A DNA stretch of 64,000 nt from Nostoc piscinale CENA21 (GCF_001298445.1 NZ_CP012036.1:543267-607266); one strand, 5' to 3'; counted from the first letter of the stretch, positions 25,667 to 35,684 are shown. The notes: generated by a model from the letters alone, not told the origin. Translations and numbers: made by a program.

Positions 25667-26851
25667 ATGCAAACTTTACGGCAAGGTTTTGAGGAAAACA
25701 ATCTCACTATGACAACAGATGCAGACAAACTAGCACAGTATTGGCATAAACGCCTAGCTGTAGAAATTCCAGAACAAAGTGTATCTGTTAGGGAGAGTAT
25801 TGTTTTGTGGCTTTTAGGCAAAGACTTAAACAGATTTGAACTATTAGACCCCAAACAACTAGAAATTGCTAAACAAGCAATGGAATATCGCTGGAAAATT
25901 TTACATCAACGTTACTTGGGTCTTGGTAGAGACCGAGCTTATCGTAACTTAATTACTCGTTTGGGGAGTTTAGTCAGCTTACGCCATAAAATTCAAACTT
26001 GGGTAGCACTCAGCCGTGATCGCCAGCGCAGTGTTATAGATGTCTTACAAGAAGTGATCCAAGAACTGCTGCAAAGTGATACCTATATGCAGCAACAAAT
26101 GGCCTGCATTGCCGAATTTACTACCGACAGACGATTGCAAGATACATTACTGTTTGCCAGCATTGAAGAATATGCTTTGCGGCCAGTCCGCAATCAACCA
26201 CTACTGGTTTACAGATTTGTTAATTACTTGCGTCGGACTCAGCGTGGTGGCTTAACGCAAGTACCAGGTAGCGATATGGTGAGACTGGTTTCCGAAGAAA
26301 TTCTCACCGATGACAGTGATAATCGCGTCAACTTGGTAGATACCCAAGCGATCGCTGAATATCAAGAATCACAACAACTAGAAGAACAACAAGCACTGCG
26401 TCAGTCCGTGCAAACAGAATTTGCTGACTACTTACAAGAAAATCTCGGACAAGATGCAGTAGATTGGTTGCGGCTGTATCTCCAAGGCAAATCTCAAGAC
26501 GAAATTGCCAAACAACTGCAAAAACCCATTCGAGAAATCTACCGTCTGCGGGAAAAAATCAGTTACCATGCAGTCCGGGTTTTTGCCCTCAAAGGGAAAC
26601 CAGAACTTGTCAATAGCTGGCTATCAATTTCCTTGGAAGAACATAATTTGGGACTCACCCCTAGGCAATGGCAGCAACTTTATCAAAAATTAACGCCATT
26701 GGGTCAGAAAGTGCTAGATTTACGCAAAATCGGTCATTCCCTAGAAGCGATCGCCCAACAGTTAGGTCTGAAGACTCATCAGGCAATGGGAGAATGGACA
26801 AAAATTTATCTCACCGCCCAATCCTTGAGAACTGAAGAATCAGGAGCATAA
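25667..26851 (+). CDS. HetZ-family protein (HetZ-related)
   Basis: The 394-residue protein resembles HetZ, an early regulator of heterocyst differentiation, in overall length and in the C-terminal half. The segment LGLTPRQWQQLYQKLTPLGQ then KVLDLRKIGHSLEAIAQQLGL looks like a helix-turn-helix of the sigma-factor type, preceded by a second HTH-like unit (GKSQDEIAKQLQKPIREIYRLREKI). The N-terminus (DADKLAQYWHKRLAVEIP) is different from HetZ itself, so I call it a relative (HetZ-related protein), not HetZ. I start at ATG 25667; a GTG at 25664 is also possible. It is followed by a PilB-N-like gene on the same strand. DNA binding is inference. Confidence 0.6.
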   Translation: MQTLRQGFEENNLTMTTDADKLAQYWHKRLAVEIPEQSVSVRESIVLWLLGKDLNRFELLDPKQLEIAKQAMEYRWKILHQRYLGLGRDRAYRNLITRLGSLVSLRHKIQTWVALSRDRQRSVIDVLQEVIQELLQSDTYMQQQMACIAEFTTDRRLQDTLLFASIEEYALRPVRNQPLLVYRFVNYLRRTQRGGLTQVPGSDMVRLVSEEILTDDSDNRVNLVDTQAIAEYQESQQLEEQQALRQSVQTEFADYLQENLGQDAVDWLRLYLQGKSQDEIAKQLQKPIREIYRLREKISYHAVRVFALKGKPELVNSWLSISLEEHNLGLTPRQWQQLYQKLTPLGQKVLDLRKIGHSLEAIAQQLGLKTHQAMGEWTKIYLTAQSLRTEESGA

Positions 26852-27083
26852 GCAGCTGCCGCAATTCCTACCCATGAATTCATCGGGTACTTTGCGGAAT
26901 GCCCTTCCCCTGCTCCCTGACATCAACAAAGACTAACTAGTACAGAAAAATTTATACCTATCAAACCCAGCATTATCTTACTGAGATTAATTTAATTTTT
27001 ACCAAGATAATAAAGTATCTTTATTTACTGCCAACTAGCTTAGAGCAAAATAAAATATAAGGAAACTGTAAATAATTAAACCT

Positions 27084-28244
27084 ATGTTGTCTTCAGAGGA
27101 CAAATCAAATGATACCGAAGCCAATGAGCAGCAGGTACTATCGAATATACCGATCAGCTTAGAGCAAGAAAGCGATCGCCAACAAATATTTCAGCTAATT
27201 GATCATCTCTTGTCCTTTGAAGCTTGCTTGTATCACCAAATTCTGCCCTTTCGATTAGAAGGTAACAAATTACTCCTAGGGATGGTGCATCCGCAAGACA
27301 GTAGCGCCCTTGATTACGTAAATCGCATCCTAGCTTATATCAACTGCACAATGGTGGCTCAAGAAATTGCCAGCGACAGCCACCGCCACATTCTCTCAGC
27401 CTACCTCAACTATAAAAATACGTTTAGCTCCAATATCCCAGCCCTCAATCACGTTGATTTCAAATCATCTCAACAGCAACCACCAAAATCAATGGTGGCA
27501 AATATGGAAACTCCCAAAAATCCTAGCAACTTAACAGAATTTCCTTCACTGCCAGAACCCAACCTTTCAGCTTTAGCCCAAAAGCTCAAACAAGAAATCA
27601 CAGAGGCTACACTGGCAAATAATTTAACCATCCTGCCAGTGCCTACCCCAGAACTATCCACTCCTGTGGAAGTGCTGGCACTACTCCCACCCAAGAAACT
27701 ACTAGAAGAATTACTCGGTCGAGTTTTGGGTGGTGGCATTGGTCGCTTGTATTTAGAAAGACAACCCTACCAAGGTAGGATACTCTGGAGTGATAATGGT
27801 GTTGTACAGTCGGTGCTAGATAATTTACCTCTGTCAGTTTTTCAAGGCGTACTGAATGAATTAAAGCGATTTGCTGGTTTACCTGTAGCCACAATTACAG
27901 AACCAAAACAAATAGAAAAAGAATGTTTATATCAACAAAACCGTTTGTTATTACGCCTGCGAGTCATGCCAGGCATTTATGGTGAAGAAGCCACACTACA
28001 GGTATTGCGAGGAGCCGCCTTAAAGTTTTATCAACAACAACATTTAGCTCGTCTCAGCCGTGATGTTTTGGGTATTTCTCAACAACTGAGCTATAAATTA
28101 CAAGAACTGCATCAACGGCTAATACTTAACTCTAGCCTGACATCAGAGCAAGCAGATGCTTTAGATAATTTAAATCATATTGTGGAAAATTTAGACCAAC
28201 AAGTCAAAATACTCACAGCAAATAGCGATTCAATGAGCAAATAA
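27084..28244 (+). CDS. PilB/GspE N-domain-like protein lacking the ATPase
   Basis: A 386-residue cytoplasmic protein. Residues about 35-110 (FQLIDHLLSFEACLYHQILP, then LLLGMVHPQDSSALDYVNRIL) fit the MshEN-type N-terminal domain of secretion ATPases, which in some proteins binds cyclic di-GMP. After a Pro/Ser-rich linker, residues about 200-320 (LLEELLGRVLGGGIGRLYLER, then QQNRLLLRLRVMPGIYGEEATLQVLRG) resemble the N2 domain that precedes the motor in PilB/GspE. No Walker A or B follows; the protein ends in a coiled coil. It therefore cannot be a motor and may be a regulator or an adaptor of pili. The function is not known to me. Confidence 0.5.
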   Translation: MLSSEDKSNDTEANEQQVLSNIPISLEQESDRQQIFQLIDHLLSFEACLYHQILPFRLEGNKLLLGMVHPQDSSALDYVNRILAYINCTMVAQEIASDSHRHILSAYLNYKNTFSSNIPALNHVDFKSSQQQPPKSMVANMETPKNPSNLTEFPSLPEPNLSALAQKLKQEITEATLANNLTILPVPTPELSTPVEVLALLPPKKLLEELLGRVLGGGIGRLYLERQPYQGRILWSDNGVVQSVLDNLPLSVFQGVLNELKRFAGLPVATITEPKQIEKECLYQQNRLLLRLRVMPGIYGEEATLQVLRGAALKFYQQQHLARLSRDVLGISQQLSYKLQELHQRLILNSSLTSEQADALDNLNHIVENLDQQVKILTANSDSMSK

Positions 28245-28339
28245 TAAATCACAATTCTGTCAGTAAAACCTCTGATTTCGATCCCTGACATAATTGCTAT
28301 GTTGTAAGGGAACATTAGACCGAAAAGCCATAGTTTTTA

Positions 28340-28380
28340 GTATTAATTCTTACATGTAAAATATGTATTAATACTATGGT
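28340..28380 (+). promoter_or_regulatory. NtcA-type activated promoter upstream of the Crp/Fnr gene
   Basis: GTA-N8-TAC (28340-28353) is followed after 21 bases by TATGGT (28375-28380), matching the class II NtcA promoter layout (GTAN8TAC, 20-24 bases, TAN3T). It lies 69 bases before the ATG of the regulator. The site sits in a larger dyad (GTATTAAT ... ATTAATAC) centred on TTACATGTAA, so it could also bind the regulator itself. Confidence 0.55.
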
Positions 28381-28448
28381 AGCGGGTTTAAAACTTATAG
28401 CAGTCAACTAAATTTTCCATTATTGAATTTATTTTTTACAGATATTTC

Positions 28449-29133
28449 ATGCAGACTGAGGTTTTTAGTGAACTTTTCCCCTTGCTGAGTACAGCCAACC
28501 CACAAACTTTAGAATGGCTGCTCAATGTTGCCGTTGATCACGAATATCCCGTAGGACGAGCCGTATTGATGGAAGATGCTTGGGGTAACGCCGTTTACTT
28601 TGTGGTATCTGGATGGGTAAAAGTCCGCCGTACCTCTGGTGAAGATTCTGTGGCCATAGCGATTTTAGGTCGGGGTGATTTTTTTGGCGAAATGGCAATT
28701 TTAGATGAATCTCCACGTTCTACTGATGTAATTGCCCTTTCACCTTGTAAAATTACTGAGTATTTCTAGAGAGCGTTTTATTCAAATCTTGTTTAAAGAT
28801 CCACAATTACACCATCGGATGCTGCAACTGATGGTGCGAAGAATCAGACAATTTAACCAACGGTTACAAATTCGCTCTTCACCACCAGCAGTCAAACTGG
28901 CTCACACCTTAGTCAGTTTGGGTGAAAGTTATGGACAAGACTCAGAACGGGGTAAAGAAATTTTTAATATTCCCTTTAAAGATTTGGCGGAAGTGACAGA
29001 AATCGGAGTTGAAGAAACCACCAAAATCATGGAAAAACTACATGAAAAAGGATGGATCACAATTGATAATGCTAATAACATCATTTACTTGGTTAACTTC
29101 AAGCAACTGATGAATTTGGCAGGGAAAGTCTAA
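28449..29133 (+). CDS. Crp/Fnr family transcription regulator (frameshift at 28749-28752)
   Basis: Restored, about 228 residues: an N-terminal cyclic-nucleotide-binding beta barrel (AVYFVVSGWVKVRR, ILGRGDFFGEMAILDESPRSTDV), a dimerisation helix (HHRMLQLMVRRIRQFNQRLQ) and a winged HTH (FKDLAEVTEIGVEETTKIMEKL, GWITIDN). The sequence GDFFGEMA with the following PRST matches the phosphate-binding cassette of cAMP-type sensors, so nucleotide binding is possible. One extra A in AAAA (28749-28752) splits the frame; with three A it reads ALSPCKLLSISRERFIQIL, as in the family. It is distinct from NtcA by sequence and lies behind an NtcA-type promoter. Its targets are unknown. Confidence 0.75.
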
Positions 29134-29748
29134 TACCATTTTGGATTTTGCGAAAAGTTGAGCCAGTGCGTTGGGCAGGTTACCTGACTTGAGCAAACTT
29201 TTCAAGACGGATTTTGGATTGAGAAAGTGTTTACTGATAAGCTTTTGGCCAATCCATTTGTCGCAATCATTCTTCAATTTGGTATAATCGTGGGTTAAAA
29301 GAAATTCAGCTGCTACGAAAACTGATGTATATTAGCTATCCAAGTCCGAGACTGAGGAACTTTGGGACTAACGGCTGATGCTTGTGTTAGGAAGTCTTGA
29401 AAAAAAAAGAAACGGCAGAGGCCACAGATATAAATTTTGGTGATATTGGTGAGCATGAAAAGTTGAGTGACCAGCTTTGAAATCAGCTCTACTAACTACT
29501 TTTGATGAAAAGCACCCAAGCATCAAAAATGCTGGAAACACATGCTTGGTAGGAAAAATTAATTAATTATGGATAAAAAGACCGGAAGCTTTGATCTCAA
29601 CGATAAAATATTAATTAATTGTAAATTTTTTCAAAACTTGCTTTCACACTCCTTGATTCCTAGTTCTTTACAAAGTCCCTCTATTGACTATTAATTATTG
29701 ACTAATAACTATAAACTCATAACTTATCACTCCTGTCTACTACTACAA
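29134..29748. other. Gene-free stretch with a repeat remnant and a promoter-like site
   Basis: A decayed relative of the 94 bp repeat is at 29160-29196 (GAGCCAGTGCGTTGGGC, GACTTGAG). A TATAAT at 29283-29288 with TTGTCG 19 bases upstream could start a short RNA. The sequence 29300-29440 has no open frame. An A9 run at about 29400-29408 follows GTCTTG. No known RNA family was recognised. Confidence 0.4.
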
Positions 29749-31533
29749 ATGACTGAAGCAACAGCACCTCGTCTCGAAATTGGCGTTAAGGAAACCGTAC
29801 CGACGATTCATTACCTGGTAGCAATGCCCCAACCAGAAACCCATCTGTTTGAAGTGAGCTTGCAGCTGGTTAATCACTCATCCCCAACCCTAGATTTGAA
29901 AATGCCCGTCTGGACACCAGGTTCTTACCTAGTGCGGGAATACGCCAAGAATCTGCAAGATTTTGCCGCTTTTGCTGGGGAGCAACCTTTACCTTGGCGT
30001 AAAATCAGCAAAAACCACTGGCAGATCAACACAAACGGTATTTCGGAATTAACGGTACGTTACCGCATATTTGCCAATGAGCTATCGGTACGGACAAACC
30101 ATTTGGATGGTACCCACGGTTATTTTAACGGTGCAGCTCTGTTTTTTAGAGTCCGGGGCTATGAAACGTTGCCCATTCAAGTGACGATTGTACCGCCGCA
30201 TCCCGAATGGCGAGTGACGACTGCCTTGCCTTCAGTTGATGGACAGTCATCCACTTTTTACGCAGTCGATTTTGATACTCTTGTCGATAGTCCCTTTGAA
30301 ATTGGCTATCACGAGTTATACCAATTTGAGGTATTGGGAAAACCTCACGAACTGGCTATTTGGGGACAGGGCAATTACCAAGCACAGCAAGTAATTGCTG
30401 ATATTCAAAAAATCATTCATGTAGAAGCACAGATGTTTGGCGGTTTGCCTTACGATAGATATGTGTTTTTACTGCATTTGTTTGCTCAAGCCTATGGTGG
30501 TTTGGAACATAAAAACTGTTGCTCTTTGATTTATCAGCGTTTTGGTTTTAATTCACCAGATAAATACGATCGCTTCATTCAATTAGTGGCGCACGAGTTC
30601 TTTCACTTGTGGAATGTGAAACGCATTCGCCCAAAAGCTTTAGAGGTTTTTGATTACGACCGGGAAAATTACACTTCGTCTTTGTGGTTCTGTGAAGGAA
30701 CAACCAGTTACTATGATTTGCTGATTCCTTTGCGGGCAGGAATTTATGATGCCAAATCATATTTTCATAATTGGAGTAAAGAAATTTCCAGATTTTTAAC
30801 TACCCCAGGGCGTAAGGTGCAATCACTGGCTGAGTCCAGTTTTGATGCCTGGATTAAACTTTATCGCCCAGACGCTAATAGCAATAATTCCCAAGTTTCT
30901 TACTATTTGAAAGGAGAAATGGTTTCTTTATTACTAGATTTGCTGATTAGAGAGCGATCGGCAAATCAGCGTTCTTTGGATGATGTGATGCGGTTGATGT
31001 GGCGCAAATTTGGTAAATCAGAAATTGGTTATACACCCGAAGAATTGCAGGAAGTAATTGAATCTGTTGCAGAGATGGATTTGACAGACTTCTTTAATCG
31101 CTTTATCAATGGCACGGATGAGTTGCCGTTTAATCAATACCTAGAGCCTTTTGGTTTACAGGTGATTGCCGATAAAGAAGAAGAACCTTACTTGGGGTTG
31201 AGGTTAAATACCGAAAATGGTAGAGAGATTGTCAAGTTTGTGGAATTTGGTTCACCTGCACAATTGGCAGGAATTGATGCGGGTGATGAGTTACTAGCGA
31301 TCGCTGGTATCCGTGTTACCTCTCATCAACTGAGCGATCGCTTAAAAGATTACCAAGCAAACGACGTAATTCAAGTAACAGTTTTCCATCAAGATGAACT
31401 GCGTACCTGTTCTGTGACTCTGGCTGCACCACGTCCAAGTAAATATCAAGTAGTTCCAGTCAACAATCCTAACACCAAACAAAAAGAAAATTTTGCAGGG
31501 TGGTTAGGTATCCCACTGACCAGCCTGCGTTAA
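29749..31533 (+). CDS. M61 family metallopeptidase with PDZ domain (glycyl-aminopeptidase type)
   Basis: A 594-residue peptidase. I start at ATG 29749 (TEATAPRLEIGV); the reading from 29698 adds 17 unlikely residues. The zinc motif HEFFH is at residues 282-286 with the third ligand Glu in WFCEGTTSYY near residue 316. The N-terminal beta domain (TVPTIHYLVAMPQPETHLFEV) is typical of M61. A C-terminal PDZ domain covers about residues 480-560 (GLRLNTENGREIVKFVEFGS, PAQLAGIDAGDELLAIAGIRV). M61 peptidases cut small peptides from the N-terminus. No signal peptide is seen, so it acts in the cytoplasm. The gene stands alone. Confidence 0.88.
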   Translation: MTEATAPRLEIGVKETVPTIHYLVAMPQPETHLFEVSLQLVNHSSPTLDLKMPVWTPGSYLVREYAKNLQDFAAFAGEQPLPWRKISKNHWQINTNGISELTVRYRIFANELSVRTNHLDGTHGYFNGAALFFRVRGYETLPIQVTIVPPHPEWRVTTALPSVDGQSSTFYAVDFDTLVDSPFEIGYHELYQFEVLGKPHELAIWGQGNYQAQQVIADIQKIIHVEAQMFGGLPYDRYVFLLHLFAQAYGGLEHKNCCSLIYQRFGFNSPDKYDRFIQLVAHEFFHLWNVKRIRPKALEVFDYDRENYTSSLWFCEGTTSYYDLLIPLRAGIYDAKSYFHNWSKEISRFLTTPGRKVQSLAESSFDAWIKLYRPDANSNNSQVSYYLKGEMVSLLLDLLIRERSANQRSLDDVMRLMWRKFGKSEIGYTPEELQEVIESVAEMDLTDFFNRFINGTDELPFNQYLEPFGLQVIADKEEEPYLGLRLNTENGREIVKFVEFGSPAQLAGIDAGDELLAIAGIRVTSHQLSDRLKDYQANDVIQVTVFHQDELRTCSVTLAAPRPSKYQVVPVNNPNTKQKENFAGWLGIPLTSLR

Positions 31534-31575
31534 AACTGCCACTTTTGAATGTTTTGATTGCTAAGGCAATTTATA

Positions 31576-31603
31576 TGGGCGCAATATATACATATTGCGC
31601 CCC
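31576..31603. repeat. Palindrome GGGCGCAATAT...ATATTGCGCCC
   Basis: An 11-base perfect inverted repeat with a 4-base spacer lies 42 bases after the M61 stop. No T-run follows on either side, so terminator function is doubtful. The next bases carry the dispersed AGGACTTACGCA sequence. Confidence 0.55.
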
Positions 31604-31778
31604 TATGAGTTTTTACTAATAGGACTTACGCACAAGGATTTTCTGTGGAGAATAGGTGAACCCACCTTCCGCACCTTATACCGTTTCGCTTTAAGTTTGA
31701 TACAAATAGGTCGCAGAGGGCAGGGAGCAAGGGGAAAAAATAAAAAACTTATAAATTTGTATCATTTTTTTTCGTGAA

Positions 31779-32008
31779 ATGGTATCACATATTCAGCAAA
31801 GCCACCAAAGTAGTACACAAGAACTAAAATTAATTCAATTGCTAAGAGAGGTGATGAGAATAGTTGCATTAAAATCGACAGGGGGAGTGAGGAATGGTAG
31901 AGCATTTTAACGCCAGTTTCCCCTAAACAACAAGCTGCAGCACAGCTTCAACCAATTGATAACGAATTGCTATTCTATGATGATCTAAGATTGTTGGGTA
32001 TTGTTTAA
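31779..32008 (+). CDS. Possible small hypothetical protein (frameshifted)
   Basis: An ATG at 31779 opens MVSHIQQSHQSSTQELKLIQ up to RNGRAF and stops. In another frame the sequence continues as LTPVSPKQQAAAQLQPIDNE and ends LRLLGIV at 32008. The two join into one 76-residue reading if one base is added near 31905 (GCATTTT). The acidic, Leu-rich end (LLFYDDLRLLGIV) looks coding. It ends 26 bases before the ABC ATPase gene. No family recognised and no RBS stands out. It is weak evidence on its own. Confidence 0.3.
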
Positions 32009-32034
32009 TTTACGATCGCCCATAAACCAGACCA

Positions 32035-33037
32035 ATGATTGAAGTTGAACATCTCAGTAAAACTTACGGTTCTACCCCAGCGATTACGGATGTGACTTTT
32101 CGGGTTGAACCAGGGGAAATTTTAGGGTTTTTGGGGCCGAATGGCGCTGGTAAAACCACTACAATGCGAATTTTAGCAGGCTATTTACCGGCAACTAGCG
32201 GCACAGCAAAAATTTCTGGGTTTGATGTCCATAAAAATTCTTTGGCGGTGCGTCAACGCATTGGTTATTTACCAGAAACACCGCCGTTATATCCAGAGAT
32301 GACGGTGGAGGGATTTTTGCATTTCGTCGCCAGAATCAAAGGAATCCCCGCAGGCGATCGCACCACCAAAGTCAAAGCAGCGATCGCACGCTGTAATTTA
32401 GAAGATAAGCAACAGGTCATTATTCGCAAACTTTCTAAAGGATATCGCCAAAGAGTCGGTATTGCTCAGGCGATCGTTCATGATCCACCAGCTATCATCT
32501 TGGATGAACCTACCGTTGGACTTGATCCCAGACAAATCATCGAAGTTCGCAATCTCATTAAAAGCCTAGCCGGGACACATACCATCATTTTGTCTACCCA
32601 CATTTTGCCAGAAGTGAGTATGACCTGTAGCCGTGTTGCGATTATTAACCGGGGTAAAGTTGTCGCCACTAATACTCCCGAAAGTCTGATGACACAGTTG
32701 ACAGGTGGCTCAGGATATGAATTAGAAATTGATGGCGAAGCAAATCTCGCCAAACAAGTATTACAAAATGTTGCAGGCGTGAGTCTGGTAGAATCAATTC
32801 CTGGTCATCATCTTACCAACTCCTACAGACGGACGGGCTTATTTGCGAGTGATTGCTCAACCAGGAACCGAACCGGGAAGAGACATCGCCGCCACCTTAA
32901 TCCGCGCTGGATTTGGGTTACAAGAAATGCGCCGAGTTAGCGCCACCTTAGAAGATGTATTCTTGCAACTGACTACAGAAGAAAAGCATTTTGAACCAGA
33001 GACAGACTCAATCGCCAACGAAGGAGAAGCAGCATAA
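32035..33037 (+). CDS. ABC transporter ATPase, GldA-like (frameshift near 32813)
   Basis: Restored, about 333 residues. Walker A GPNGAGKTT is at residues 34-42, the signature LSKGYRQRVGIAQAI and Walker B AIILDEPTVGLDPRQ follow, and the C-terminal part is the extension common in GldA/CcmA-type ATPases. An extra T at 32813-32814 breaks the frame; without it the protein continues TPTDGRAYLRVIAQPGTEPG and ends TDSIANEGEAA at 33037. It ends exactly where the permease gene starts (ATG at 33038), so translation is coupled. With the next three genes it forms an export-type operon. The cargo is unknown; in gliding Bacteroidetes the related genes are needed for motility. Confidence 0.82.
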
Positions 33038-33852
33038 ATGGGTATAGTACTAGCGAATATTATTGCCATTTATCGCCGAGAGTTACAGAGTTACTTTGTC
33101 TCGCCCTTAGCTTATGCGATCGCCGGGGTATTTTGGTTTATCTCCGGGTTGTTTTTTGTGACCATTTTGTTCGGCCCCGATGGAATTTTACCCTCCGTTG
33201 CAGCGATCGACTTACAAGGTCAACAATTGGGTGTACCAGTACCGTTAATTGATGTCCCCTATGAATTTATTCGGGCATTTTTAGACCGGATGGGTTGGTT
33301 ATTGCTGTTTATTTTGCCAATTCTGTCGATGGGACTGTACGCCGAAGAACGCAAACGTGGCACATTAGAGTTATTAGCCACCTCACCCTTAACGAATTGG
33401 GCGGTAGCAGTCGGCAAATTATTAGGCGTGGTGACATTCTTAATTACAATGGTCGCACCACTGTTGATATTTGAAGCGATCGCCATTGGTGCTTCTAACC
33501 CTCCCATGTCGCCAGTTATTCTCCTAGTCGGTCATTTAGGCTTAATCTTGCTGGCAGCCGCAATTTTATCACTGGGAATGTTTATTTCCTCCTTAACAGA
33601 CAGTACGATTCTGGCTGCTGTGATGACCTTTGCTTTAGTTTTGTTGCTGTTATTTGTGGATTTAATTGCTAAAAGTATAGGCGGCCCTGTGGGCGAAGCG
33701 ATCGCTCATTTGTCATTACTCAAACATTTCAACACCTTTATTCAAGGAATTTTTGACACCAGCGCCTTAATTTTTATTTGCTAGTTACATTTTTTTTAGG
33801 TATCTTTCTCACAGCACAATCAATTGATGCCCTGCGTTTTCAACGGCAATAA
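33038..33852 (+). CDS. ABC-2 type permease, GldF-like (frameshift at 33771-33775)
   Basis: Restored, about 271 residues with six membrane helices (for example SPLAYAIAGVFWFISGLFFV, LLFILPILSMGLYAEERKRG, FALVLLLLFVDLIAKSI). The EERKRGTLELLATSP segment between helices is the conserved cytoplasmic coupling loop of ABC-2 permeases. One missing T in the T5 run at 33771-33775 causes an early stop at 33784; with six T the protein ends IFYLLVTFFLGIFLTAQSID plus ALRFQRQ at 33852. It begins directly after the ATPase and is followed by a GldG-like gene after 60 bases. Its partner subunit and cargo are not known. Confidence 0.82.
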
Positions 33853-33912
33853 ATAATTAGTCATTAGTCATTGGTCGTTGGTCATTTCAAGACAAATGAC
33901 AGAGGACAAAAT

Positions 33913-35647
33913 ATGAAAAAAATCACAAAAAAACAACCTTGGAAATATTTGTTTTGGCTGGGGCCATTTCTATTTATGGTCGGTTTTACAGCCGGGTTAG
34001 TATCTGGTAGCTGGGGACTATTACCCCTAGCATTTATGATTCCCGGAATTGCCATTATTGGATTTTGGGTATTTTGGCAAAGTCAGCAAAGCCGTTGGTG
34101 GGCGAGTCGTTCTACCCAAGCAGGAACTAATGCGGTTGTTGCAACTACTGCTGTGTTGATAATTTTAGGGTTAATTAACTTTTTAGGTGTTCGTTATCAA
34201 CTACGCCAAGATTTAACCGAAACGCAGTTATTTACCCTTGCACCCCAATCACAAGAATTAGTCCGCCGTCTACCACAAACAGTCAAAATTTGGGTATTTG
34301 ATACTAATCAAAATCCCCAAGATAGAGAATTATTAGAAAATTATCAAAGGCAAAGTTCTAAGTTTCAATTTGAATATGTTGACCCTCAAAACCGACCCGG
34401 AATTGCAGAGAGATTTGGGGTGAAAGAATATGGTGAAGTTTATTTAGAATCAGGTAACAAACGCCAATTAGTACAATCGTTAAATGTCAATGAACGTTTA
34501 TCAGAAATTAAATTAACTAACCGACTACAACAATTAATTAATTCCACAGTTATTAAAGCTTACTTTGTGCAAGGTCATGGTGAACATCCCCTGACTGGTG
34601 GCGAAAGTGGTATTTCCCAGGCTGTGCAAGGATTAAGCGAGAAAGGTTACACAGTTGAACCACTCAACTTAGCTGATAAATTGCAAGTTCCCACTGATGC
34701 TGCGGTTGTAGTCGTTGCAGGTGCTAAACGTGGTTTTTTTGACGCAGAGGTCAAAGCTTTACAAGATTATCTCAATCGTGGCGGTAACTTGCTGCTGATG
34801 ATTGACCCTGATACTGACCCCAAACTCAGCCCCTTATTACAAGAGTGGGGTGTGCGTCTTGATAATCGTTTAGCTGTGGATGTTTCCGGTGCAGGTGTGG
34901 GACTTGGCCCCGCAGCACCTATCATCACAGACTACGGACAACACCCAATTACTAAGGATTTTGGGAACGGTATTTCTTTTTATCGCTTGGCTAGACCAAT
35001 AGAAACTACCTCCGTGGCTGGTGTTGAGTCTACGCCTTTAGTGCGAACCAAGCCCTATCCTAATAGCTGGGCGGAAAGCGACCTTAAAAGCGAAAAATTA
35101 GAATTTAATCCTGATAAAGACCTCAAAGGGCCACTAACTTTAGGCGTGGCGTTGACGAGAAAATCACCAGTAACACCAACAGCAACACCGTTACCAACTC
35201 CGACAGCACAAGCAACGCCCACAGCTACGACAACCCCAGCACCAACAACACCTACACCGTTACCACACACCGACAACCCAAGCAACGCCCACAGCTACGA
35301 CAACCCCAGCACCAACAACACCCACAACCCAAGCAACACCAACTCCCACAACAGCCGAGAAATCTGAACAAACCCCGAAAGAATCACGTTTAGTAGTTTT
35401 CGGAAATTCAGATTTTGCTACCGATGGGGTGTTTCAACAGCAATTAAATGGTGATGTATTCCTCAACTCTGTATCTTGGCTGAGTCAGCAAGATCAGCAA
35501 ACTCTTTCCATTCGCCCCAAAGAACCAAAAAATCGTCGCATCACTTTATCAACATCACAAGCCAATGTTTTAACCTTGTCATCTTTGTTGGTATTACCTT
35601 TGCTGGGCTTTTTAACAGCCGCTTTCATTTGGTGGCGAAGACGATGA
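33913..35647 (+). CDS. GldG-like ABC-type auxiliary membrane protein (frameshift in the Thr/Pro linker)
   Basis: Restored, about 578 residues. Two N-terminal membrane helices (about residues 11-45) and one at about 75 are followed by the large periplasmic PF09822-type domain (LTETQLFTLAPQSQELVRRL, AYFVQGHGEHPLTGG, VVVVAGAKRGFFDAEVKALQ, GGNLLLMIDPDTDP). A Thr/Pro-rich linker follows, then a C-terminal domain and a last helix (SLLVLPLLGFLTAAFIWWRRR). I use the ATG at 33913, which has AGAGG upstream. The linker contains a direct duplication with a 70-base period; the extra base at about 35264-35268 shifts the frame. It is paired with the GldA/GldF genes upstream and the DUF4340 gene downstream. 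Confidence 0.8.
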
Positions 35648-35684
35648 AGTATGAAGTATGAAGTATGAAGTATGAAGTATGAAA
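35643..35684. repeat. Heptamer tandem repeat (TGAAGTA)n overlapping the GldG-like stop codon
   Basis: About five to six copies of TGAAGTA. The first TGA of the array is the stop codon of the preceding gene (35645-35647). Confidence 0.85.

Noticed and set aside
28449..29133. The regulator being NtcA itself
   Set aside because: The HTH region and the cassette do not match NtcA; it is a different Crp/Fnr member.
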